Assembly: GCA_038239345.1 (NCBI GenBank)
Contig: JBBSEX010000005.1
Location: forward strand, 124,001 to 188,000
Length of the DNA: 64,000 nucleotides
Origin: JBBSEX01 sp038239345
GTDB taxonomy: Bacteria; Acidobacteriota; Terriglobia; Bryobacterales; Bryobacteraceae
Direction: 5' to 3'
Part shown: piece by piece, positions 55,606-63,202 of the stretch
How the letters are laid out: each line of letters opens with the position of its first letter
Position numbering within the stretch: position 1 is the stretch's first letter
Made by a program: the position numbers and the translations under genes
The notes under the pieces: model-generated
Told to the model about the DNA's origin: nothing
The model's database searches: none
Seen by the model: only the letters and a program-made list of their open reading frames with translations

Positions 55606-56646
55606 GTGCGAAGGCGGACCTTCTGTTCTCTGGCAGCATCGCTTAGCTTGACGCCCCGCGCGTTCGCGGACACGCGGATTCGCGTCGCCATGATCGGTAC
55701 CGCTCATGGGCATGCAGCCAGCAAGATTCGTGCTTTGCGCAAGCTTCCCGACTACGATTTTGTGGGAATCTGCCGGCCCGACGATGACGAACCAAGAGAC
55801 GGGGAAGTCTTTCAGGGCATTCGCTGGTTGTCGTTGGACGAGATTCTGAACGATCGATCGATTCAGTTGGTGGCGGTGGAAACCCGTTACGCCCGAAATT
55901 TAGGATACGCCGAGAAAGCCGTTCAGGCCGGTAAGTTTGTTCATCTCGACAAGCCGCCGGGATCGAATCTGGCGCGTTTACGAGCGCTGTTTGCTGAGGC
56001 CAGCCGGCAAAAACTAGTGGTTCAATTGGGATATCAGTGGCGGTATCACACGGCAATGCAAGCGGCTATCGAGGCGGCGCGCAAGGGCTGGCTGGGCGAT
56101 GTTTACCTGATGCGGGCATCAATCGACAAATTGCTCGGGCCAGAGGAACGTCATGAACTCGCGCAGTTCAAAGGGGGATTGCTGTTCGAGGAAGGGTGCC
56201 ACTTAATCGATCGTGCCGTCGACCTGTTTGGAAAGCCCACGAAGGCTACCGGGTTTCTTCGCCACGATGGAGAGGCGGCCGATGGCTTAGCCGATAATTG
56301 CCTGGCGGTTTTGGAATATGAGAAGGCCATGGTTGAAATCACGATGTCGGCGTTCCAAGCTCATGGAAGCCTCTATCGCTTTCTGGAACTTTCGGGCACT
56401 AACGGCAGGGCGTTAGTACAGCCATATGCTCCTCCGTTCCGCTTAGCCGTGGACTTAAAGAACGCGGCTGGACCATACAAAGCGGGCGAGCAGCAATTGC
56501 GGTTACCCGAGCCACAGGGCCCGGTTTATGGACCCGATTTCATGGAAATGGCACATATTATTCGCGATGGCGCGAAGCCATCGTATTCGCCAGAGCACGA
56601 TTTAATCGTTCAGGAAACCCTGTTGCGGGTCTGCGGCATGGGCTAG
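55606..56646 (+). CDS. Gfo/Idh/MocA-family protein with an HGH-type nucleotide loop
   Basis: A 346-residue family member from GTG 55606, 6 nt after the previous gene. The N-terminus (MRRRTFCSLAASLSLTPRAFA) is a short Tat-like signal. The usual GxGxxG is replaced by IGTAHGHAASK, while HLDKPPG, the conserved lysine motif, is kept. FEEGCHLIDRAVDLFGKPT matches the active-site histidine region. The 57778-58830 protein shares this unusual H-x-H loop, so the two form a subgroup distinct from the GxGxxG members. Cofactor use may differ or be absent. Confidence 0.82.
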   Translation: MRRRTFCSLAASLSLTPRAFADTRIRVAMIGTAHGHAASKIRALRKLPDYDFVGICRPDDDEPRDGEVFQGIRWLSLDEILNDRSIQLVAVETRYARNLGYAEKAVQAGKFVHLDKPPGSNLARLRALFAEASRQKLVVQLGYQWRYHTAMQAAIEAARKGWLGDVYLMRASIDKLLGPEERHELAQFKGGLLFEEGCHLIDRAVDLFGKPTKATGFLRHDGEAADGLADNCLAVLEYEKAMVEITMSAFQAHGSLYRFLELSGTNGRALVQPYAPPFRLAVDLKNAAGPYKAGEQQLRLPEPQGPVYGPDFMEMAHIIRDGAKPSYSPEHDLIVQETLLRVCGMG

Positions 56647-56657
56647 ATCGGGTTACT

Positions 56658-56676
56658 CAAACGTTTGTATTCAAAC
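56658..56676. promoter_or_regulatory. palindromic motif before the sialidase-like gene
   Basis: CAAACGTTTG (56658-56667) is a perfect 10-bp palindrome; its right half GTTTG also pairs with CAAAC at 56672-56676 around TATT, followed by six T. It may be an operator or a weak terminator inside the operon. Confidence 0.3.
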
Positions 56677-56686
56677 ACTTTTTTCT

Positions 56687-57754
56687 ATGCATATTCGATT
56701 ACTTTTTTCAATCGCTATCCTTTGCATGAGGGCCCAGGCGGCGCCTAGAGCCGAGTTCATCTATACGTCCGCGCCGTTCGCTTCGGCCCACGCATCGACT
56801 GTGATCGAGCTAAAGAATGGCGACATTCTAGCGGCTTGGTTTGGAGGAACGGCGGAAGGTAATCCCGATACCGCCATTTGGTCTTCCCGGCGCGTGAATG
56901 GACAATGGAGCGCGCCTACGGAATTGGTGCGCGAGCCCAATATCGCCAGTTATAATCCGGTTTTTTTCTATACCAAAGATGAGCGCCTGTGGCTTTACTA
57001 CAAGTTTGGCGTTCATCCCGTGAGTTGGACCGCCGGCCGGATGTCGAGCACCGATGAAGGAAACACCTGGTCTAAACCAGAGCATCTTCCGGCGGGATTG
57101 TATGGCCCGATTCGGGCGAAGCCGCTGGTGCTCAAGGATGGGACGATTGTCAGCGGCACGTCGGTAGAAACATACCGCTCGTGGGCTGTTTGGATTGAAC
57201 GCAGCACCGATAACGGCAAGACTTGGGTCAAGATCGGGCCTATCACCATCGCGCCTTCCGCAGCTTCGACTGGCGGACAGGGTCCAGCACCGCCCGCCGT
57301 TCCCGGATCAGATGAATGGAGCCGAACCGATGGAATTATTCAACCCTCCGTAGTTTCCATGGGCGGCCAAAAACTTCGCCTTTACGCCCGCTCTACCGCA
57401 AAAACAGCAAAGATCTGTGTCGCCGATTCTACCGATGCAGGCCTGACTTGGACGCAAGCTCGGACCATCAATGTGCCAAATCCTAACTCGGGGATCGACG
57501 CGGTTTCGCTGACGGATGGCCGGGTAGTCCTGGTCTACAACCACACGACAACGGATCGCACGCCGCTAAATTTAGCGGTGAGTAAGGACGGCGAGCATTT
57601 CCGTATGTTCCACGTATTGGAAGATCAGCCTGGCGAATATTCGTATCCGGCGATGATACAAGCGGCGAACGGCGATTTGCTAATCACCTACACATGGAAT
57701 CGAAAACGCATGCGATTCGTGCGTGTGCCCCTGGCCGATATTCCCAAACAATAA
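56687..57754 (+). CDS. sialidase-like (BNR/Asp-box) exported glycosidase
   Basis: A 355-residue six-bladed propeller with a signal peptide (HIRLLFSIAILCMRAQA). Asp-boxes are visible three times: SSTDEGNTW, RSTDNGKTW and DSTDAGLTW. WFGGTAEGNPDTAIWSSRR and the C-terminal YPAMIQAANGDLLITYTWNR are standard for BNR_2/PF13088 proteins, often labelled exo-alpha-sialidase. Many such proteins are not true sialidases, so the substrate is open. Its neighbours are oxidoreductases and an aldolase of the DapA/NanA superfamily, which suggests it releases or trims a sugar feeding them. Confidence 0.8.
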   Translation: MHIRLLFSIAILCMRAQAAPRAEFIYTSAPFASAHASTVIELKNGDILAAWFGGTAEGNPDTAIWSSRRVNGQWSAPTELVREPNIASYNPVFFYTKDERLWLYYKFGVHPVSWTAGRMSSTDEGNTWSKPEHLPAGLYGPIRAKPLVLKDGTIVSGTSVETYRSWAVWIERSTDNGKTWVKIGPITIAPSAASTGGQGPAPPAVPGSDEWSRTDGIIQPSVVSMGGQKLRLYARSTAKTAKICVADSTDAGLTWTQARTINVPNPNSGIDAVSLTDGRVVLVYNHTTTDRTPLNLAVSKDGEHFRMFHVLEDQPGEYSYPAMIQAANGDLLITYTWNRKRMRFVRVPLADIPKQ

Positions 57755-57777
57755 TGGCCGACTATAAGGACCCAACG

Positions 57778-58830
57778 ATGAATGGCATCAATCGCCGACA
57801 TTTTCTGGTAGCTGCCGGCGCGACTCTGGCTCCGGCGGTGATGAGGGGTGCGCCAACCAAGATTCGCACTGGTGTCTTGTGCATCCAGCACAGTCACACC
57901 GCCGGAAAGCTCAAAGCGATTCGCGAGAATCCCAACTACGAGTTGGTTGCGGCTTGTGAACCAAACGAAGCCATTCGCGCCGAGAAGGGCGGCAGTCCGC
58001 TCTTGAAGGATGTGAAGTGGGTCTCATTCGACGATCTTCTGGCCGACAAATCAATCGATCTGATCATTTTCGAGGGCGAAGTGAAAGATGCGATTCCGTT
58101 CAGTAAACGAATTCTGGAAGCGGGAAAACATATTCATTTGGAAAAGCCTCCTACGAACAAACTGGAGCCTTTTCGCGAAGTCATAAATATCGCCAGGCAG
58201 CGCGAGCGAAGGTTGCAACTCGGATACCTGTGGCGCTTTCATCCCGGTACCGATCTGGCGATGGACATCTACAAGAACGGCTGGCTAGGCGATGTTTACA
58301 TGATTCGCGCCACGATCAATTCCGATCGCGACGCGACACAGCGGGCGATAGAAGGACGATTCCGGGGCGGTGGCATGTTTGAGCTTGGAGGACATGTTAT
58401 CGACCGCATCGTCGCATTTTGGGGGCGGCCAGACGCCGTGAAGCCGCTGCTTCGGCATGACACAAGCATGAAGGATGCTGTTAACGACAACGCGCTGGCG
58501 GTGTTTGAATATCCAAAGTCCCTGGCAGTGGTGATCGCGCAAAATCGCGATGCGTTCTCACACCGCTCGTTTGAGATCACCGGAACCGACGGCAGTATTC
58601 TAATCGACCCGTTGGAACCCAACAGCAACGTCCGCATCCAATTGCGGAACGCACAGGGGCCATATCAAAAAGGAACGCAGGAAGTAAAATTCGGGCCGCA
58701 ACCGAGGTTCGTCAAGGACTTCGAAGAACTCGCACGGTCGATCAAGACGGGCACTCCTTTGAAATATTCCTACGAGCATGAACTGACGTTGCACGAAACC
58801 CTTCTGCGGGCATCGGGAGAAATTGCATGA
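57778..58830 (+). CDS. Gfo/Idh/MocA-family protein lacking GxGxxG, Tat-exported
   Basis: A 350-residue family member with a strong twin-arginine signal (NRRHFLVAAGATLAPAV). At the position of the nucleotide-binding loop it reads GVLCIQHSHTAGK, with no glycine-rich motif. HLEKPPT is kept, and EIGGHVID-like MFELGGHVIDRIVAFWGRP marks the active-site region. ATG 57778 has AAGGA at 57766-57770; an upstream ATG (57754) overlaps the sialidase stop and has none. It pairs with the 55606 gene as the H-x-H subgroup. It overlaps the next gene by 4 nt. Confidence 0.85.
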   Translation: MNGINRRHFLVAAGATLAPAVMRGAPTKIRTGVLCIQHSHTAGKLKAIRENPNYELVAACEPNEAIRAEKGGSPLLKDVKWVSFDDLLADKSIDLIIFEGEVKDAIPFSKRILEAGKHIHLEKPPTNKLEPFREVINIARQRERRLQLGYLWRFHPGTDLAMDIYKNGWLGDVYMIRATINSDRDATQRAIEGRFRGGGMFELGGHVIDRIVAFWGRPDAVKPLLRHDTSMKDAVNDNALAVFEYPKSLAVVIAQNRDAFSHRSFEITGTDGSILIDPLEPNSNVRIQLRNAQGPYQKGTQEVKFGPQPRFVKDFEELARSIKTGTPLKYSYEHELTLHETLLRASGEIA

Positions 58831-59966
58831 CCGGTAATCCCACGCGGCGCAGCATGCTATACGCCAGCCTGATCTTGCCAGCCGCCACGATTCGCGGAAC
58901 GAGCGCGAACTCAGCTCTAACCGTAGGATTGGTGGGCTGCGGTAATCGCGGTACGTTTCTAGGCCAAATAATGGCCGAGCATACGCAAGCTCAATTGACG
59001 TCGCTATGTGACGTGTCGCCCGATGCGATCGCCCAGGCACGACAGAAGATCGGCCGAAGTAGCTTCTCCATCTTCCCGAGCCTGGATCAGTTGCTGAGGT
59101 CCCCCGTCGACGCCGTCATGATCGCGACACCTGTGTTTCTGCATCCGGAACATTTCGAGGCAGCGGTGCAATCGGGTAAACACGTTTATCTGGAAAAGCC
59201 CGCGGCGCCGGACGTCGAAGGATGCAAGCGCGTCGAGAAGGCGGCCGCGAACGCCGGAAAAGATCGCGACCTGGGTTTCGGGTTTCAACGGCGCCATTCG
59301 GAGGCTTACCAAAATGCCTACAGATTCATGCATGACGGCAAATTTGGATCGCTGCGCATCGCCAGCGCCCGGTTCGTGAAGTCGGGAAGTAACCGGGTTT
59401 CATCTTTTCAGGGAACACCTTCAACACTGGAGGAAAAAATCAAGAATTGGTTCTACTGGCGGACACTTTCCGGCGACCTCATCGTCGAGAACAATTGTCA
59501 CTTGATCGACGTTTTGAATTGGTTCGCCGGCAATCATCCGGATTCCGCGGCGGGCGAAGGTGGACGTACCGTAATGAAGTCGGGCGATATCCGCGATCAC
59601 GGCACCGTCCATTACCAATATCCAAATAAAGTGCAAGGCGATTTATTCGGCACGACGTTATCGCCGAGTTACCACCGCGATGTGCGGGAAGAGTTCTTCG
59701 GATCGGATGCGTGGTTGGAAACTTCCGAGAATGGTTGGCGTTATCAGGTGTCGGAGAAACCCGCCTTGGAAGAGAAGAGCCCGCACAACATAACCATCGA
59801 TTCCATTCAGGCCTTCGTTAACCGTATTCAGTCTGGCAAGACGGAAAACACGATCGCACGCGGCGTGGAATCGACATTGACGGCAATTCTCGGACGGTTA
59901 GCCATGGATCTTCACCGGCCGGTTTCGTGGAAGGAACTCCTGGCGTCTAGTGGCTGGCCCGCCTAG
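58827..59966 (+). CDS. Gfo/Idh/MocA oxidoreductase, Tat-exported
   Basis: A 379-residue enzyme with Tat signal (TRRSMLYASLILPAATIRG), nucleotide loop GCGNRG and conserved YLEKPAA. LIVENNCHLIDVLNWFAGNH is the active-site block. It resembles the 54481 enzyme in length and C-terminus. ATGA overlap with the preceding gene suggests translational coupling and a fixed ratio of the two proteins, one with and one without a classical nucleotide loop. Confidence 0.9.
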   Translation: MTGNPTRRSMLYASLILPAATIRGTSANSALTVGLVGCGNRGTFLGQIMAEHTQAQLTSLCDVSPDAIAQARQKIGRSSFSIFPSLDQLLRSPVDAVMIATPVFLHPEHFEAAVQSGKHVYLEKPAAPDVEGCKRVEKAAANAGKDRDLGFGFQRRHSEAYQNAYRFMHDGKFGSLRIASARFVKSGSNRVSSFQGTPSTLEEKIKNWFYWRTLSGDLIVENNCHLIDVLNWFAGNHPDSAAGEGGRTVMKSGDIRDHGTVHYQYPNKVQGDLFGTTLSPSYHRDVREEFFGSDAWLETSENGWRYQVSEKPALEEKSPHNITIDSIQAFVNRIQSGKTENTIARGVESTLTAILGRLAMDLHRPVSWKELLASSGWPA

Positions 59967-59988
59967 GGGCCGAACAATCTAAGAATAT

Positions 59989-60915
59989 ATGCGATCTAAA
60001 ATAGCCGGCGCTTTCGCCGCACTTATAACTCCGATTGACGATAGCGGACGGATTGATTTTGATGCGTTTGACAGGCTAATCGATTTCACCCTGGAGCGGG
60101 AACTGGATGGCGTCGTAATAGGCGGAGCGACGGCGGAATACACCCATTTCAGCGTGGATGACCGCGCCAGAATTGCCGCGCAAGCTTCCAAACGGATCGC
60201 CGGGCGCGCGAAGATGATTGTCTGCGCTGGAACGTCATCCATTTATTCGACACTGGAATTGACCACCCGTATCGAAGAGCTACAACCCGCGGCGGTGCTG
60301 TTGCCAATGCCTTATTTCTTCCGTTACGAACAACAGGATTTGCACGCATTCTGTGAGCAGGCTTGCCAATCGTCCGATCTCCCTTTTCTACTTTATAATT
60401 TGCCCGGCTTCACAAATCCACTGGAAGTGAAGACGGCCATTCACCTGATGTCGACGGTCCCAAACTTGATCGGGATGAAAGACAGCAGCGGATTTCGCGA
60501 GAATCTGACGCCCCTGGCGGAGGGTAAGAAGAGCGGCGATTATTGTCTCCTGGTGGGCTCGGACAACTTGTTGCTAAGTTCCGCGCGGGCTGGTTGGGAT
60601 GGAGTAATTTCCGGAATCGCCTGCTTTGCGCCGGAATTAATTGGAGCGATTCATCGCAATTATCGGAATGCGAATATTGAGGAAGCCGAACGTCTGCAAG
60701 GCCTGCTGGATGAAATCATTGAACAGGTGATTTGTTTGCCGGTCCCGTGGATCGTGCGGATCGGCTTGAGTGTTCGCGGTATAGCCAACGGTCCGATGCA
60801 CCTGCCCCTGTCCCCCTCGCGGGCAAAACAAATCTGCGATTTCAAAGTCTGGTTTCGGGCCTGGGCGGAAAGACACGATCTGGCGCTGGAAGGCGTGTGG
60901 TCATTTTTCAGTTAG
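59989..60915 (+). CDS. DapA/NanA-family aldolase (DHDPS superfamily)
   Basis: A 308-residue (beta/alpha)8 aldolase. FLLYNLPGFTNP holds the catalytic tyrosine and LIGMKDSSG the Schiff-base lysine. The substrate loop reads GGATAEYTHFS instead of the GTTGE typical of DHDPS and N-acetylneuraminate lyase, so the product is unlikely to be dihydrodipicolinate. No signal peptide is present, so it acts in the cytoplasm on an imported 2-keto acid. The gene is last in the operon and its stop overlaps that of the convergent KdpD-like gene. Candidate reactions include cleavage of a 2-keto-3-deoxy acid or a sialic-acid-like sugar. Confidence 0.85.
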   Translation: MRSKIAGAFAALITPIDDSGRIDFDAFDRLIDFTLERELDGVVIGGATAEYTHFSVDDRARIAAQASKRIAGRAKMIVCAGTSSIYSTLELTTRIEELQPAAVLLPMPYFFRYEQQDLHAFCEQACQSSDLPFLLYNLPGFTNPLEVKTAIHLMSTVPNLIGMKDSSGFRENLTPLAEGKKSGDYCLLVGSDNLLLSSARAGWDGVISGIACFAPELIGAIHRNYRNANIEEAERLQGLLDEIIEQVICLPVPWIVRIGLSVRGIANGPMHLPLSPSRAKQICDFKVWFRAWAERHDLALEGVWSFFS

Positions 60916-62024
60916 TGAGCCCGTTCGGCCACGATCGTGATTTCGATATCCCGCGCCAGGCGGGCAACCCGTTGCACCAGATCGCGGGTAAAGGGCGAAC
61001 GCCAGCCTTGCGATTTGGGTCGCGCCAGGTATATCTGCGTTACCGCATGTTGCCTGGCAAACGTCACAAGCTCTTCCGCCGTATCGTGGCCTGTAAGTAA
61101 GTGTGTGATCAGATGAAGGCCTCGGGCGAAGTGCAAATGCTTTTCCAAGGATTCGCGATGCGCCGGGTCGAGCTCACTCAGCTTTTTGGCCGAGCAAACA
61201 GCCACGGCAAGACAGTCGCCTTGGAGATAGTCGGCGACACGTTTTCCACGCCGGATCAGCGCGGCGGAGGAAGGATCGGGTGTCACGTAAACTAAAATTC
61301 GCTCACCCGAACGGGACGTGACCTTCGGCCGCGATTTTTCTTCCGGCGTCTGCCGCGACTCGATTTCAAAAGCAGTTTCTCGCAGGGCCAATTCGCGCAG
61401 AGCAACCAAAGTAGATTCCTTAAAGAAATTCTCCTTGGCTCGCTGTGCTTTGTCGCCTTGATAAACCACGCCACGATCCAAGCGATTCAAAAGCGCACGC
61501 GGGGTGAGATCGACCATCACAACCTCGGCAGCCTGCTGTACAACCCAGTCCGGAACGGTTTCGCGGACGCGGATGCCGGTCATGTGAAACACCTGATCAT
61601 TCAAACTCTCCAGGTGTTGTACGTTCATCGTCGTGTAAACGTCAATGCTATTTCCCAGCAGGAACAACACATCCTCCCAACGCTTCCCACGAGTGGAGCC
61701 GGGCACATTAGTGTGGGGGAACTCGTCGACGATACAAACCTGGGGATGCCGCCGCAAGATCCCTTCGACATCCATTTCCTGAAATTGTGACCCGCGATAG
61801 TCATATGTACGGCGCGGAATCACCTCCAGGCCTTCGAGCATGGCGATCGTGTCTGGCCGGGCATGCGGCTCAAAATATCCGACCACGACGTCAATCGCGC
61901 GGCGCTTCAATTCCTGCGCTTCTTCCAACATCTGATAAGTTTTCCCAACGCCGGCCGCGTATCCGAGAAATACTTTCAGCTTCCCCTTGGGGGCATCGGC
62001 CTCAATGGGGGAAGAGTTTGACAT
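60912..62024 (-). CDS. stand-alone KdpD input domain plus USP domain (first)
   Basis: A 370-residue protein equal to only the cytoplasmic N-terminal part of a KdpD sensor kinase. The KdpD domain has Walker A GYAAGVGKTYQML and the family block VDEFPHTNVPGSTRGKRWED, then TTMNVQHLESLND. A universal-stress-protein domain follows (ILVYVTPDPSSAALIRRGKR to the end). There is no membrane, histidine-kinase or ATPase (HATPase) part. In full-length KdpD this region senses K+ and ATP and regulates the kinase. Its 5' end overlaps the second KdpD-like gene by 23 bp. It probably acts in trans on the kinase divergently encoded at 63203. Confidence 0.88.
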   Translation of the reverse strand: MSNSSPIEADAPKGKLKVFLGYAAGVGKTYQMLEEAQELKRRAIDVVVGYFEPHARPDTIAMLEGLEVIPRRTYDYRGSQFQEMDVEGILRRHPQVCIVDEFPHTNVPGSTRGKRWEDVLFLLGNSIDVYTTMNVQHLESLNDQVFHMTGIRVRETVPDWVVQQAAEVVMVDLTPRALLNRLDRGVVYQGDKAQRAKENFFKESTLVALRELALRETAFEIESRQTPEEKSRPKVTSRSGERILVYVTPDPSSAALIRRGKRVADYLQGDCLAVAVCSAKKLSELDPAHRESLEKHLHFARGLHLITHLLTGHDTAEELVTFARQHAVTQIYLARPKSQGWRSPFTRDLVQRVARLARDIEITIVAERAH

Positions 62025-63096
62025 CGATCCCTTCCGCCGCCCGAATTAGCCGGTCGACGGGGGTCCGTGCGAATCGAGACCACCACGTTTCGACGAGGCT
62101 ATGTCCGATAAAAATCTGGGTGATTCCATGCGCGCGAGCAAAATCGACTATGGTCTGGATGGCATCCTCGCCGTCCAGTAGATGCACTTCAGCCCCTGCC
62201 GCACGAGCCAGCGATAGATTGCGCTCCAGGGCAATTTCCCCCTCCGCCGTCAGATCGTGCTGGCCTACGTAGAGAACGTAGAGTTCACCGTGAAATCGAT
62301 CGCGTATCAGCTGGGCGCGTTCCATCATCTTATTCGCGTTCGCTCTTGGTGTGACGCAAACAAGAATCCGCTCCTGAGTGCCCCAACTCTGCTGGACGCC
62401 TTGACGCTCCAGGTAAGACTCAAGCTGATCGTCCACCACATCGGCGGCTAGTAGCAGGGCGATCTCGCGCAATTGGGAAAGCTTCTGCTGGCGCGCGTCG
62501 GGCTCGGCGTTCACTTCATCGCCCCCGTTACGAGCGAGGCATGAATCGGCGGGTGCATCGACAATTACAACTTCGTCGGCTTTACGGAGAAGAGATTCGG
62601 GGACGGTGACGTTCACCGATTTTCCGCGGATCCGCGCCACTTCTTCGCAGTGCTCCTGCACGTATTGCAGATTGATCGTCGTAATTACGGAGATACCGGC
62701 GGCCAGCAATTGTTCGACATCCTGCCACCGATGCCGATTCCGGCTGCCGGCGGGATTATCGTAGGCCAGCCCATCGATCAAGCAAACCTGAGGGTGGAGC
62801 CGGAGAATCTCTTCCACGTTGATAGCCGGGACGCCATCGGTCACCAATAGCGGAATCACGCGAAGTTGTTTTAGCGCTTCTTCGATCTGAGGCGAGGTTT
62901 CCGGTTGAATCGCCGCCACCATCACTTTTTGCCCGCGGTCCTGACGGCGGCGCCCTTCATCCAGCATTCGAAAGCTCTTGCCCACGCCCGAAGCGTAGCC
63001 GAGAAAAACTTTCAGCTTTCCGTTCTGGTCGTAGCTCTCTTCAGCTTCCACCTGACGGAGCAGTTGTTCCGGTGTAGGTCTAGCAACAAATCCCAT
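62002..63096 (-). CDS. stand-alone KdpD input domain plus USP domain (second, degenerate)
   Basis: A 364-residue paralogue with KdpD-domain then USP-domain layout. Walker A GYASGVGKSFRML is kept, but the block that is DExxHTN in active family members reads CLIDGLAYDNPAGSRNRHRW, losing the glutamate and the histidine-threonine pair; TTINLQYVQEHCEE replaces TTMNVQHLESLND. It may bind nucleotide but not hydrolyse it, and so could be a regulatory partner of the 60912-62024 protein. It comes first in the minus-strand operon and starts 106 bp from the divergent histidine-kinase gene. Confidence 0.85.
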   Translation of the reverse strand: MGFVARPTPEQLLRQVEAEESYDQNGKLKVFLGYASGVGKSFRMLDEGRRRQDRGQKVMVAAIQPETSPQIEEALKQLRVIPLLVTDGVPAINVEEILRLHPQVCLIDGLAYDNPAGSRNRHRWQDVEQLLAAGISVITTINLQYVQEHCEEVARIRGKSVNVTVPESLLRKADEVVIVDAPADSCLARNGGDEVNAEPDARQQKLSQLREIALLLAADVVDDQLESYLERQGVQQSWGTQERILVCVTPRANANKMMERAQLIRDRFHGELYVLYVGQHDLTAEGEIALERNLSLARAAGAEVHLLDGEDAIQTIVDFARAHGITQIFIGHSLVETWWSRFARTPVDRLIRAAEGIDVKLFPH

Positions 63097-63139
63097 TTAT
63101 CTCTAGTTTACGAAATGCCAAATATGAGAGGACGATCTT

Positions 63140-63164
63140 TAGGAAATCCTTAGGTGATCCTAAG
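63140..63164. promoter_or_regulatory. TTAGG repeat cluster, possible KdpE-type operator
   Basis: TTAGG occurs at 63139-63143 and 63150-63154, 11 bp apart, and CCTAAG at 63159-63164 is its inverse, making CTTAGG-TGAT-CCTAAG (63149-63164) a perfect hairpin. Helical-period direct repeats are typical of OmpR-type response regulators. The site is between the two divergent Kdp sensor units. Confidence 0.4.
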
Positions 63165-63202
63165 AAGACATTTAGAACCGGCGTTACACTGTAGGTCGAT
63201 CC

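Noticed and set aside
59989..60915. Calling this gene dapA (lysine biosynthesis)
   Set aside because: The substrate loop is GGATAEY rather than GTTGE, and the gene ends a sugar operon, so a catabolic keto-acid aldolase is more likely.
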